Positions 24,130-33,135 are shown, numbered from the stretch's first letter. The stretch: 46,409 bases of DNA from Aliiruegeria lutimaris (GCF_900099935.1 NZ_FNEK01000036.1:1-46409); one strand, 5' to 3'. Notes: generated by a model not told the origin, from the letters alone. Made by a program: numbers and translations.

Positions 24130-25475
24130 GCGCCGATCTCCACGGTCTCAAGGGAAAAGGCCTCCCACGGGTCCGCAAGCTCCAGCACGTGGTTGAGGCA
24201 GAACTCGTAGACCATGCCGCGGTTCATCTCCGGCGGCGAGAAGGGGAAGGCAAAGGTCGGCATCTCCTCCTGTTCCGTCAGCGGGTGATGGAGCAGGTAG
24301 GGGTTGAGGATCTTGGCCACCTCGCGGGCCATCGCCTCGGTATCGGCGGTGACAATGCCGAGCACGCCGACCTCGCTGCCGATCTGCGCCTTGGCATCGA
24401 GGGGGCCGAGTGTGGCATCGGCCCCGATCAGGCGCAGCTCCAGCGAGAAGCCGTCCCCTGCCCTTTCTCGCACCTTGGCGCTGCACTTGGTCTCGATGTC
24501 ATCGCACCACGCGCGGATATTCTCGACGTAACGGTGGTCCCGCACCAAGGCGAGCGAGACAACCTGGTAGCCCGCCTTGCGCGCGCCTTCGAGCTTCACC
24601 GTGTAGCGCTCCGAGGGCACCCATTTCGAGCCCGTCACGCGCACGCGGCGGTCGTCGAGCGCTGTATACGTGGCCTCGGTCACGTCGAGATGCCCGCCCG
24701 GCTCGTAAAGGACATACGGGTCAGAATTCTCGTAGAGCATGTGGGCGGAGACGGTGTGGGGCGTGGCCCGCGCCTCCGCCCCCATCGGAGTCATGGTGAA
24801 ACCTTCCGCGTCGAACTCGATCAGGATCGTGCCCGAATTGGGCGAGGTCGTCGCCAGCGCCCCGCACTCGCCGATCTTGGCGCCATGCCAGGCCCCGCCG
24901 GGGTGGCAGCCGCGCGACAGAGGCAGCGCCGAGATGATCGCGGTATCCGTGGTCCGCCCGGCGATGACGATATCGGCGCCGGTCTCCAGCGCGCCCTGGA
25001 TATGTTCGGCCCCGGCAAGAGCGACGATATTGGTGCATTCGTCGATCAGCTCGGGCGAAATCTCGGGCGCCGGCACCAGCGGCGTCACCTTGCCCGCGCC
25101 CAGCGCATGGGCGATCCGCGACGCTGGCTGGCCGGACTTCAGCACCGCCACCTTGAGCGTCTCGCCCGTTTCGGCGGCGATTTCGCGGGTGATGTCGAGC
25201 AGCCAGTCCACGGCGCTGTCGGCACCACAGGTGCCGGCGGTACCGATCAACAGCGGCACGCCGGCTTCACGGCGGGCAGCCATCAGCTCTCGCCATTCGG
25301 CCTTGGTCGAATTGGCGGAATATTTCGAGGTCCCGGTTCCAAGGTAATGGGGCCCACTATCCGTGGACCCCCCGTCGATGGCAATGATATCGGGTTTCTC
25401 GGTGATACCCCGGGCGAGCGCGTCACGGTCGTAACCGAGACCCAGCGCGCCCGAGGGGATGAGAACCTTGACCAT
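24126..25475 (-). CDS. AtuA-family (DUF1446) protein
   Basis: 449 residues. The N-terminus KVLIPSGALGLGYD, the IAIDGGSTDSGPHYLG loop (~33-48), LLIGTAGTCGAD and DIVIAGRTTDTAIISALPL are AtuA/DUF1446 hallmarks. AtuA was named from acyclic terpene use, but the family is broad and mostly uncharacterised. The start at 25475 shares one base with the tctA stop (TGATG), and the stop overlaps the DUF4387 gene by ATGA, so tctCBA-atuA-DUF4387 is one translational chain. A role in converting the imported tricarboxylate, perhaps into citrate, is inferred from context only. Confidence 0.85.
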   Translation of the reverse strand: MVKVLIPSGALGLGYDRDALARGITEKPDIIAIDGGSTDSGPHYLGTGTSKYSANSTKAEWRELMAARREAGVPLLIGTAGTCGADSAVDWLLDITREIAAETGETLKVAVLKSGQPASRIAHALGAGKVTPLVPAPEISPELIDECTNIVALAGAEHIQGALETGADIVIAGRTTDTAIISALPLSRGCHPGGAWHGAKIGECGALATTSPNSGTILIEFDAEGFTMTPMGAEARATPHTVSAHMLYENSDPYVLYEPGGHLDVTEATYTALDDRRVRVTGSKWVPSERYTVKLEGARKAGYQVVSLALVRDHRYVENIRAWCDDIETKCSAKVRERAGDGFSLELRLIGADATLGPLDAKAQIGSEVGVLGIVTADTEAMAREVAKILNPYLLHHPLTEQEEMPTFAFPFSPPEMNRGMVYEFCLNHVLELADPWEAFSLETVEIGA

Positions 25476-26980
25476 CAATCGGTAATCCTCTGCGGCTTCT
25501 TCAGGACCTTGCGCAGGAACATCGGCGCGACGAAGCCCGCAACCGCCACGAGCCAGAGGCCAATGGAGATGGGGGAGGAGAAGAGATAGCCGATCTCCCC
25601 ATCCGAGAGCACCATGGCCCGGCGCAGCGCGTCCTCCATGTGGCCGCCCAGAAGGATACCGAGGATGATCGGCACCGTGGGCACGTCAAGCTTGCGCAGC
25701 ACGAAGCCGAGCGCACCGAAGGCTACCATGAGCAGCAGGTCGAAATAGCTGCCCGAGAGCGAGTAGATGCCGACGAAGGAGACCATCGTCACGCCCGGCA
25801 GCAGCACCCATGGCGGAACCATCAGGATCTTCACGAAGACCTTCACCATCGGCACGTTCATCAGCAGAAGCACGACGTTGGCGATCAGCAGCGAGGCGAT
25901 AAGGCCCCAGACCACTTCCGGCCGCTCGGTGAAGAGCGTCGGACCCGGCGTGATGTTGAGCGTCATCAGCAGCGCCAGCAGGACGGCGGTGGTCCCGGAA
26001 CCCGGAACACCAAGCGTTAGCATCGGCACCAGTGCACCACCGGCGGCCGCGTTGTTGCCTGCCTCGGGGGCTGCGACCCCCTTGGGGACACCGGTTCCGA
26101 ACTTGCCTTCCTCGCCGGCAATGCTCTTCTCGGTCATGTAGCTGAGGAAGGAGCCGAGCGAGGCACCGGCACCGGGCAGAACGCCGGCGATAAAGCCGAT
26201 GAGCGAGCAGCGCAGCATGGTCCATTTCGTCTCGACGATGTCCTTCCATGGGATCGTCACCTTATCCAGCTTGACTCCGATGGAGGTGTTCTTGCCGTGG
26301 CTCTCGATGAAGAAGAACACTTCGGCAATGGCGAAGAGACCGACGATGGCGACAAGGAAGTCCACGCCGTCATAGAGGTGCAGGTTGCCCCCCGTGAGGC
26401 GCGGCAGGCCGGAGTTGTTGTCCACACCGATCATGGCGATACCGAGACCGATACAGGAGGCGATGGCGGCCTTGGCCTGGTTGTTGGAGGACATGCCGCC
26501 AAGGGTGGCGAAAGCCAGCATGTAAAGGGCGAAATACTCGGCAGGACCGAAGACGAAGGCCACGCGAGCCAGCAGTGGCGCCAGCACAATGAGCCCAAGC
26601 GTGGCGAGGAAGGCACCGACGAAGGAGGCGACGCCGGAAAGCACCAGCGCGTCACCGGCGCGACCGGCCTTTGCCATTGGGTAGCCGTCGAGCGTGGTCA
26701 TCAGCGCCGGTTCGTCGCCGGGAATGTTGAGCAAAATCGAAGAGATACGACCACCATACATGGCGCCGTAATAAACCGCGGTCATCAGGACCAGCGCGGA
26801 GGTCGCGTCGAGCCCCACGGTGAAGGTGATCGGGATGAGGATCGCGACGCCGTTCGAGGGCCCGAGGCCCGGCAGGGCGCCGACAATCGTGCCGATGAAA
26901 CAGCCGATCACGGCCAGCATCAGCGTGAAAGGCGAGAGAGCGACGCCAAAACCCATCGCGAGATTTGAAAGAATGTCCAT
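25475..26980 (-). CDS. tctA: Tripartite tricarboxylate transporter, large membrane subunit
   Basis: 501 residues, about 11-12 membrane helices. TctA motifs: GALPGLGPSNGVAILIPITF (~35-54), YGAMYGGRISSILLNIPGDEPA (~72-93), a second Gly-rich repeat GVLPGAGASLGSFLSYMTEKS (~265) and GSGTTAVLLALLM. It is the sodium- or proton-coupled channel for the TctC-delivered substrate, such as citrate or tricarballylate. It follows tctB by ten bases. Confidence 0.93.
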   Translation of the reverse strand: MDILSNLAMGFGVALSPFTLMLAVIGCFIGTIVGALPGLGPSNGVAILIPITFTVGLDATSALVLMTAVYYGAMYGGRISSILLNIPGDEPALMTTLDGYPMAKAGRAGDALVLSGVASFVGAFLATLGLIVLAPLLARVAFVFGPAEYFALYMLAFATLGGMSSNNQAKAAIASCIGLGIAMIGVDNNSGLPRLTGGNLHLYDGVDFLVAIVGLFAIAEVFFFIESHGKNTSIGVKLDKVTIPWKDIVETKWTMLRCSLIGFIAGVLPGAGASLGSFLSYMTEKSIAGEEGKFGTGVPKGVAAPEAGNNAAAGGALVPMLTLGVPGSGTTAVLLALLMTLNITPGPTLFTERPEVVWGLIASLLIANVVLLLMNVPMVKVFVKILMVPPWVLLPGVTMVSFVGIYSLSGSYFDLLLMVAFGALGFVLRKLDVPTVPIILGILLGGHMEDALRRAMVLSDGEIGYLFSSPISIGLWLVAVAGFVAPMFLRKVLKKPQRITD

Positions 26981-26990
26981 GGCGCGCCCC

Positions 26991-27431
26991 TCAGCCCAGC
27001 ATCGATTTCGGTACCGCGACGAGGCCGAGGCCGAGCGCGTATTTGAAGATCAGGAACAGCCCGAGTGAAAGACCGATACCGGCCAGCACGGCCTTTACGG
27101 GTTTTGGCTGAATCTGGTAGGACAGGAACCCCGCGGCGATCGCCGTCGGCAGCAGGAAACCCAGCGGCTTGAGTGCATAGGCATAGCCTATGAGGACGAT
27201 CACCGAGAGAGCCAGCGCCCCCAGCGTGGCAAGCTCGGGCCATTCGGGGTCCGGGTCGGGCCGGATGGCGATGACCATGCCACACAGGGCAGCCACGGAG
27301 CCGATGATGATGGGGAAGGTGCGCGGGCCGACGGGGTCGGCCATGAAACCGGTCTGGATCTGTGTGGCGCTGGCGATATACGCCAGCGCCACCAAGGTCG
27401 CGACCGCACCGAAGATACGGTCAGAGGCCAT
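26991..27431 (-). CDS. tctB: Tripartite tricarboxylate transporter, small membrane subunit
   Basis: 146 residues with four predicted membrane helices (start MASDRIFGAVATLVALAYIA; helices near 6-24, 38-56, 74-100, 108-140). TctB proteins are poorly conserved but recognised by this topology and position. The ATG at 27431 shares one base with the tctC stop (TAATG). Confidence 0.88.
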   Translation of the reverse strand: MASDRIFGAVATLVALAYIASATQIQTGFMADPVGPRTFPIIIGSVAALCGMVIAIRPDPDPEWPELATLGALALSVIVLIGYAYALKPLGFLLPTAIAAGFLSYQIQPKPVKAVLAGIGLSLGLFLIFKYALGLGLVAVPKSMLG

Positions 27432-28390
27432 TACTGGATGACCCCCAGTTGCTTGGAAAGTGTGTTCACGTCGGCAACGACCTGATCGACATAGTTCTGG
27501 AAGTCGGCGCCGACCTTGGTGAACTCGGCCAGACCGTTGGCTTCCATAGCCGCTTTCCACTCGTCGCTATCGGCGACCTGCTTCAGCTTCTCGGCCCACA
27601 TGTCGAAGGTCTCGTCGGAAACGCCCTTCGGGATGTAGAGGCCGCGCCAGTTCACCGCGACCACGTCGACACCCTGCTCCTTGGCGGTCGGGATGTCATC
27701 GAAGCCCGGCACGCGCTCTTCGGTCAGAACCGCCAGTACGCGCACATCGCCCGACTTCAGGAAGCCCACGACCTCGGACATGTCGCCTGTCATTGCCTTG
27801 GTGAAGCCACCCACGGTCTGGGTGATGGCGTCGCCGCCATTGTTGGTCGAGATGTACTTGACCTTGGTCACGTCCTCAACACCAGCCTTCTGGAACACCA
27901 TCAGCGGCTTGAGGTGATCGAAGCCACCCACCGCGGAGCCACCGGCGAAGGAAACCGAGGTCGGATCCGCCTTGGCGGCTTCGATGAGTTCGTTGAGGTT
28001 CTGGAACTCGCTGTCCTTGCCGACAACGATCACGCCCGGGTCGGCGCCGATCGAGCCAACCCAGCGGACCTGGTCAGCGGTCATGCCGGCATAGGCGTTC
28101 TGGGCCAGACGCGTGGTGGTCGCCGAGGACGCGGCGATGATCAGCTCGGCGTCGTCATTGCGCTCGGCCACGACGTGGGCATAGGCAAGACCGCCACCGG
28201 CGCCGGCCATGTTCGTCACCTGGATCGGCTTGTCCACGGCGCCGATGTCGAACATGATCTTGCCGATCTGGCGGCAGGTGAAGTCCCAGCCGCCGCCGGG
28301 GTTGGCAGGCGCGATACATTCGGCGGCGAGCGCCGAGGTTGCTGTCAGGGCAAAAGTTGCACCGGCAAACAGGATGGATTTCGGATTCAT
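27431..28390 (-). CDS. tctC: Tripartite tricarboxylate transporter, periplasmic binding protein
   Basis: 319 residues with a signal peptide (MNPKSILFAGATFALTATSALA). The ECIAPANPGGGWDFTCRQIG and VTNMAGAGGGLAYAHV stretches (~25-80) are the TctC/BugD ligand-binding loops; two extra cysteines (C25, C40) could form a disulfide. It captures the tricarboxylate and delivers it to TctAB. The start at 28390 has AAGGGAGG upstream. It is the first gene of the operon, separated from the regulatory genes by 140 bases holding candidate operators. Confidence 0.92.
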   Translation of the reverse strand: MNPKSILFAGATFALTATSALAAECIAPANPGGGWDFTCRQIGKIMFDIGAVDKPIQVTNMAGAGGGLAYAHVVAERNDDAELIIAASSATTTRLAQNAYAGMTADQVRWVGSIGADPGVIVVGKDSEFQNLNELIEAAKADPTSVSFAGGSAVGGFDHLKPLMVFQKAGVEDVTKVKYISTNNGGDAITQTVGGFTKAMTGDMSEVVGFLKSGDVRVLAVLTEERVPGFDDIPTAKEQGVDVVAVNWRGLYIPKGVSDETFDMWAEKLKQVADSDEWKAAMEANGLAEFTKVGADFQNYVDQVVADVNTLSKQLGVIQ

Positions 28391-28405
28391 GGATAGACCT
28401 CCCTT

Positions 28406-28471
28406 GGAATCGTTCTGGCCGACGGCCATCGGAATCGATTGTTGAAGCCAAAACCTGACACCATCCTGTCA
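28406..28471 (-). promoter_or_regulatory. Candidate operator region upstream of tctC
   Basis: A symmetrical TGACA-N6-TGTCA lies at 28456-28471. Nearer to tctC are TGGCCG-A-CGGCCA (28416-28428) and a direct repeat GGAATCG (28406-28412 and 28431-28437, 25 bases apart). The TGACA dyad is the best candidate for the binding site of the TctD response regulator; this is inference from position. Confidence 0.45.
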
Positions 28472-28530
28472 CTGTGCAAACTTTGCTCAAATTTTTAGCG
28501 GGCAAACGCCGGCGCCGGGCAGTGGCAGGG

Positions 28531-29568
28531 CTATTCCCGCACCACGGCGTCCAGCCACGCCTTGGAGAAGGAGGCACGCTTTAAGTCGTCGAGATAGACC
28601 AGCAGCCCCGGACCGATCCTTATCGGGCGCAGCGAAGGAGTCTCGTCGCTCGCGCGCGGATTGACGGTGGCAAAGGGGTAATAATCGGGTGGATCTCCGC
28701 TCCAGGCCGCCTCCAGAAGGAAATCGACAAAAGCACCACCGAGCCCCGGGCTCCTGGAGCTTGCCGGGATGAGGGCGGTACGGTGCATGACCGTCACGAA
28801 ATCCTCCGGCATGACGATCTCGATGGCCTCGCCCGCTGCCTGTCGCGGCTCGGCATAGGAGCCCAGCGCGTTATAGGCGAAGGCAAGCTTTCCCGACGCT
28901 ACATCGCTGATCATCTCTGCGGAACAGCAATAGAGATGGGTGCCGAGCCCGCCCATGACCTCCATCAGGCGCCAGAATATCTCGGACGTGCGTGCGTCCT
29001 GCGTCGCAAACAGGTAGCCTGCACCGCTGCTGCGAATGTCGTAGGTGCCGATCCGGCCTCGAAAACGCTCCGGATGTTCGCGCAGCAGCGTGATCAGGTC
29101 CTGCCGGTTGCGGGGCCGCGCCAGCCCCTCGAACGCCGCCGGGGAGACGACCAGCGTCGCCGCTTCCTGCGTGAAGGCAAAGACCTGATCGCGCCAATTG
29201 GCCCAATCTGGCAGCCGGGACGTGGCCGTGGAGACGTGGCTCCGTGCCATCCCGTCATTGGCCAGCTTGGTCTGCAGATCCATCGCGGAAGACAGGGCGA
29301 CATCGAAGGCCTGCCCTTCGCTCATGAGGGCGTTCATCATCTCGGTGGAACTGGCCACGGTATAGTCGATTGTGGTGCCCGGGTTGCTTTCCTGAAACGC
29401 ACGCAGCATCGGCTCGAAGATCTCGATATCGGTGGTCGACAGGATCCGCAGCACCGGGCTGCCCGGCGCGGCCTCGTAGATGACATGCGCTTCGCTCTCG
29501 AAGGCGCGGGCGGCGGTGCCCAGCGTGATCAGGGTGATCAGGACAGGGGCAAGACGAGCGAGACGCAT
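28531..29568 (-). CDS. Periplasmic binding protein paired with TctDE
   Basis: 345 residues: signal peptide (~1-22), then an iron/sulfate-type extracellular binding fold (LRILSTTDIEIFEPMLRAFQESNPGTTIDY). Such proteins are commonly the third gene beside tctD-tctE and are thought to act in ligand sensing or uptake. No ABC permease or ATPase genes are near, so a sensory role with TctE is likely. It overlaps tctE by 31 bases (29538-29568), showing co-translation. Confidence 0.8.
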   Translation of the reverse strand: MRLARLAPVLITLITLGTAARAFESEAHVIYEAAPGSPVLRILSTTDIEIFEPMLRAFQESNPGTTIDYTVASSTEMMNALMSEGQAFDVALSSAMDLQTKLANDGMARSHVSTATSRLPDWANWRDQVFAFTQEAATLVVSPAAFEGLARPRNRQDLITLLREHPERFRGRIGTYDIRSSGAGYLFATQDARTSEIFWRLMEVMGGLGTHLYCCSAEMISDVASGKLAFAYNALGSYAEPRQAAGEAIEIVMPEDFVTVMHRTALIPASSRSPGLGGAFVDFLLEAAWSGDPPDYYPFATVNPRASDETPSLRPIRIGPGLLVYLDDLKRASFSKAWLDAVVRE

Positions 29569-30923
29569 GCGCCAACTCCTTCCGGGTTCTGTTCGAGTTC
29601 AAGCCGACCGCCATGCGCCTGGGCAACCTCGTCGGCAATGGTCAGCCCGAGGCCGGAGCCGACCGTGCCCTGCGAATTGCTGCCCCGCGCGAAACGTCGG
29701 GTCAGCCGCTTGCCGGCCCCTTTGGGAAAGCCCGCTCCCTGGTCGCTGACTTGGATATGACAGGCGCCGTCCTCGGCCCACATGTCCACGGCGATATCGC
29801 TCTCCGCGGGGGAATACTTGACGGCATTGTCCAGCAGGTTGCCGAGAGCGTTCTGGATTAGGATCGGGTCGCCCGTCACCCGCAGATCGGTCGGGGCGAC
29901 GACGGTGATCGCAATGTCCTTCAAACCGGCCACCGGCTGCAGGCGGCGCACGGTTTCGGCGATCAGGTCGCTCGGCCGGAGCGGCACATGTTCGAGCTGG
30001 TCCGTGCGGAAGGTGACCATCGCGTGATCCAGAAGCTGGCCGGCGGCACGGGAGCTTTCGTCCAGCGCATGGATCATGTCGTTGAGCGAGGCGCGGTTCT
30101 CTGGCTTGTCCATGCGGTTCAGCGCGATCTCGGCCTGCGCACGCACGGTCGCAAGCGGCGTGCGGACACGGTGGGCCGCTTCGGCCATGAAATCTTCGGA
30201 GCGTGTGAGCGTGATCTGCAAGCGGCCGATGAGCCGGTTGAGCGCCTCGACCAATGGCGCCATTTCCCGCGGCACCTCGGCCACGACCGGACGCAGGTCC
30301 TGCGGCCCCCGGCGCGAAACGGAAGCAGCGAGCCGTTCCAGCGGATCGATGGCAGACTGCGCCACGGCCACGGCCAGCGCACCCGCGACGGCGAAGAAGC
30401 CGATCCCGAGATAGACCGCGTTGCGCCAGATCTCCTGCAGCGTCTCTTGCGCGCCACCCCGGGTCTGCGCAACGGAGACGGTGACATGGATCGGGCGCTG
30501 CCCGCGCGCCAGGAGCCGCGATGCCGTGGCCATGCGCACGCTCTCGCCCAGGAAATCCACCGTATCGTAGCTGCGCCCGCGCTCATTGGCCTGAAGAGCC
30601 GACCTGGGCAGATCCTCGTAGCCTGTCAGATGCGCGCCATCGACCGTGACCCTGTAGAACACCCGGTCATCGGAGACATTGCCGAGCATCGCCATCGCGG
30701 CATAGGGAATGTCGATGCTGATCTCGCCATCCAGAACTGTGGCGGATTCGAGAATGGAAGTTACGGAGGCATCGAGGATATTGTCCTGGCTGACCTGCGC
30801 GACCTTCTCGGCAAAGTTCAGCACGATGACAAAAAGCAGCCCCGCCAGCAGTGCCGAAGACAGCAGAAGCCGAAACGTGAGGCGGCGGCGGATCGAGCCG
30901 GTGATGACGGCCTTGTCGCTCAT
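29538..30923 (-). CDS. tctE: Sensor histidine kinase of the TctE type
   Basis: 461 residues in the inner membrane: TM1 (~14-36), a periplasmic 2CSK_N-type sensor (~37-165), TM2 (~170-190), HAMP, H-box with the phosphorylated His in AAHRVRTPLATVRAQ (~250), N-box DNAVKYSP and G-boxes DQGAGFPKG and GSGLGLTIADEV. It would sense a tricarboxylate directly or through the neighbouring binding protein, and phosphorylate TctD. ATGA overlap with tctD. Confidence 0.9.
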   Translation of the reverse strand: MSDKAVITGSIRRRLTFRLLLSSALLAGLLFVIVLNFAEKVAQVSQDNILDASVTSILESATVLDGEISIDIPYAAMAMLGNVSDDRVFYRVTVDGAHLTGYEDLPRSALQANERGRSYDTVDFLGESVRMATASRLLARGQRPIHVTVSVAQTRGGAQETLQEIWRNAVYLGIGFFAVAGALAVAVAQSAIDPLERLAASVSRRGPQDLRPVVAEVPREMAPLVEALNRLIGRLQITLTRSEDFMAEAAHRVRTPLATVRAQAEIALNRMDKPENRASLNDMIHALDESSRAAGQLLDHAMVTFRTDQLEHVPLRPSDLIAETVRRLQPVAGLKDIAITVVAPTDLRVTGDPILIQNALGNLLDNAVKYSPAESDIAVDMWAEDGACHIQVSDQGAGFPKGAGKRLTRRFARGSNSQGTVGSGLGLTIADEVAQAHGGRLELEQNPEGVGACVSLVLPLS

Positions 30924-31585
30924 TCCACCTGCAGCCGGTAGCCGAGCCCGCGCACGGTGACGATGGAAACCGGCGAGCCGTCGAGATGCTTGCGCAGGCG
31001 GCCGACATAGACCTCGATCGCGTTCTCGGAGACCTCCTCCTCGTAGGAAAACAGCCGGTCCACGAGTTTCGCCTTGCTCAGGATCTGGTCCTGCGCGCCG
31101 AGAAACAGCTCCAGCAGGCGCAGTTCCTTGGCCCGAAGCGTGGTGGTGCGGTCGCCCACCTTGAGCGTGCCGGCCTGTGGATCGAAGGTGAGATTGCCGA
31201 TATGGCGCTGGTTGGTACCGCTGCCGCCCCGCCGCCGCAACACCGCCCGACAGCGCGCCTCCAGTTCGGAGAAATCGAAGGGCTTGGTCAGGTAGTCATC
31301 GGCGCCGAGATCGAGCACCGTCACCCGGTCCGAGACCTCGGAACGCGCGGTTAGTACTATGACCGGGGTTTCGTCCTGCAATCGGCGCTGCTCTTCGAGG
31401 AAATCCCGCCCGTCGCCATCGGGCAGCATGATATCGAGCAGGATCAGGTCATATTCCGTGGTGGCAATAAAGTCCTTGCCCGAGGCAATATCCGGGCCGT
31501 GATCGACGACATGCCCATCCAGCGTGAGGCGCTCCGTTACGGCGGAGGCCAGCTTGGCATTGTCCTCGATCAGCAGGAATCGCAC
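30920..31585 (-). CDS. tctD: OmpR-family response regulator of the TctD type
   Basis: 221 residues. Receiver domain with acidic pocket E7/D8, phospho-acceptor D51 (LILLDIMLPDGDG) and Lys in LTKPFDFSE; C-terminal winged helix ending VSIVTVRGLGYRLQVE. The start is a GTG at 31585 (VRFLLIEDNAKL), supported by GGAGGA eight bases upstream; the longer open frame from 31687 has no family similarity. It likely activates tctCBA. Confidence 0.9.
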   Translation of the reverse strand: MRFLLIEDNAKLASAVTERLTLDGHVVDHGPDIASGKDFIATTEYDLILLDIMLPDGDGRDFLEEQRRLQDETPVIVLTARSEVSDRVTVLDLGADDYLTKPFDFSELEARCRAVLRRRGGSGTNQRHIGNLTFDPQAGTLKVGDRTTTLRAKELRLLELFLGAQDQILSKAKLVDRLFSYEEEVSENAIEVYVGRLRKHLDGSPVSIVTVRGLGYRLQVE

Positions 31586-31673
31586 CCGAATTCTCCTCCA
31601 AAGCGCAGATCCGGCCCGGTTGGGGTCGATCCGCTGCGATGCTAATGCAAGCGCGCGCGGTGATCCATCGACG

Positions 31674-31704
31674 AAAAGAGCCGGCAACGCGCAGCTGCCG
31701 GCTC
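31674..31704 (-). terminator. Rho-independent terminator after otnI
   Basis: GAGCCGGCA and TGCCGGCTC form a perfect 9-bp stem (31678-31704), followed on the minus strand by TTTTCG. It closes the threonate operon and separates it from tctD. Confidence 0.88.
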
Positions 31705-31727
31705 CTTTCGAAACTTCGGACCTTGCG

Positions 31728-32480
31728 TCAGCCCTTCATCCAGCCGAGGCCCTCATCCGTCGTGCCACGCGGCTTGTATTCGGCGCCAAGCGGGGCGTCA
31801 TAGCCGAGGCTCGCGATATGGGCGAAGATGTGGTCGTAATTCACCTCGCCGCAATCGGGCTCGGTGCGCTCGGGCACGCTGGCGAACTGGATATGGCCGA
31901 TCACCGGCAGACGGTCCGTGAGGCGCCGGGTCAGGTCACCCTCCATGATCTGAAGGTGGTAGCAGTCGAACATCAGCTTGATATTCGGCGCGCCGACTTC
32001 CTTGATGATCTCCACCGCCTGCGCGGAGGTGCCGAGGAAATAGCCCGGCGCGTCATGATGGTTGAGCGGCTCGATCAGGATGGTCTTGCCGAGCTTCGCC
32101 GCCTGTTCGCAGGCATAGCGCAAGTTGGCGACGAAGGTCGCGTGCGCTTCCGGGCCTTTGGCGAAACCGGCCATGACATGGACATTCGGCGTACCGATTA
32201 CCTCGGCATAGGCGAGCGCCTGATCGATGGCCGCCTTGGCCTCAGCCTCGCGGCCGGGCAGCGCGCAGAGCCCGTTTTCGCCGGGATTGCCGCGCACGGT
32301 GTTGAGGCCGAGCATGGTCAGCCCGGTCTCCTTGAGTGCGGCGGCCACGTCTTCGGCGGGCGTCTCGAAGGGCCAGTGACACTCGACTGCGTCGAAACCG
32401 GCGGCCTTGGCGGCGCGAACGGCATCGGGGAGGGAAAGCTCGGTCCACAGGAAGCCGAGATTGGCGGAAAACTTGGTCAT
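31728..32480 (-). CDS. otnI: 2-oxo-tetronate isomerase
   Basis: 250 residues, AP-endonuclease/xylose-isomerase-like TIM barrel of the hydroxypyruvate isomerase family. FSANLGFLWTELSLPDAVRAA, FDAVECHWPFETP, ILIEPLNHHDAPGYFL and LMFDCYHLQIMEGDL carry the acidic and His metal ligands. It interconverts 2-oxo- and 3-oxo-tetronates so that both threonate and erythronate can enter the pathway. The start at 32480 lies one base after the otnC stop; a start at 32501 inside otnC is less likely. Confidence 0.88.
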   Translation of the reverse strand: MTKFSANLGFLWTELSLPDAVRAAKAAGFDAVECHWPFETPAEDVAAALKETGLTMLGLNTVRGNPGENGLCALPGREAEAKAAIDQALAYAEVIGTPNVHVMAGFAKGPEAHATFVANLRYACEQAAKLGKTILIEPLNHHDAPGYFLGTSAQAVEIIKEVGAPNIKLMFDCYHLQIMEGDLTRRLTDRLPVIGHIQFASVPERTEPDCGEVNYDHIFAHIASLGYDAPLGAEYKPRGTTDEGLGWMKG

Positions 32481-32481
32481 A

Positions 32482-33135
32482 TCAGTCGTCCCATTCGACA
32501 TTGAACTTGGTCACGAGGCCCTGGATCTGCGCCTCGTTCAGCATTTTCGGAGAGAGCCCGCGCGTGAGGATGGCGAGCTTCGAGGTCTCCTCAAGCTCTT
32601 CCATCGCGTAGCAGGCGGCCTCGAGGTCCTTGCCGGCCACGACGGGGCCGTGATTGGCCAGCACCACGGCGGAGCGCTTGCCCGCCAGCCCGCGGATCGC
32701 TTCGCCCATCGCCGGATCACCCGGCATGAAATAAGGCAGCAGCTTCACCTTGCCGAGCTTCATGATGCCATAGGCCGTGAGCGGTGGGATCATGTCCTCG
32801 GGGTCGGTGTCGGGCAGCATCGAGAGCGCGACCGAGTGGGTGGAGTGCAGGTGCACCACCGCGCCGGTCTGCGCGGGCCGGGTCTCGTAGAAGGCCGCGT
32901 GCAAGGCGACCTCCTTGGTCGGTGCGTCGCCGTCGATATGGGCGCGGGCCTCGTCCAGAACCGAGAGCCGTGCCGGGTCGAGACGGCCGAAGCAACTGCC
33001 GGTGGGGGTCACCAGCAGCCGCCCGTCTTCCAGCCGCGCCGAAATGTTGCCGCTGGCGCCGGGGGTCAGCCCCCGGTCGTAGAGCGACTTGGCAAAGAGA
33101 CAAACCTGCTCGCGCAGGCGGGCCTCGGCGCTCAC
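32482..33135 (-). CDS. otnC: 3-oxo-tetronate 4-phosphate decarboxylase (class II aldolase family)
   Basis: 217 residues. Metal-dependent class II aldolase/adducin fold: LTPGASGNISARLEDGRLLVTPTGS (~22-45), VVHLHSTHSVALSML with the His pair, and VVLANHGPVVAGKD. It decarboxylates the phosphorylated 3-oxo acid to dihydroxyacetone phosphate. The start is a GTG at 33135 that overlaps the otnK stop (GTGA); the open frame further upstream overlaps otnK and is not used. Confidence 0.88.
   Translation of the reverse strand: MSAEARLREQVCLFAKSLYDRGLTPGASGNISARLEDGRLLVTPTGSCFGRLDPARLSVLDEARAHIDGDAPTKEVALHAAFYETRPAQTGAVVHLHSTHSVALSMLPDTDPEDMIPPLTAYGIMKLGKVKLLPYFMPGDPAMGEAIRGLAGKRSAVVLANHGPVVAGKDLEAACYAMEELEETSKLAILTRGLSPKMLNEAQIQGLVTKFNVEWDD

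Noticed and set aside
25475-25478. TTG start for the AtuA-family gene at 25478
   Set aside because: An ATG at 25475 in the same frame overlaps the tctA stop in the common TGATG arrangement and is more likely.
24189-25589. Long plus-strand frame opposite the AtuA-family gene
   Set aside because: Antisense shadow caused by codon bias; no start signal or motif.
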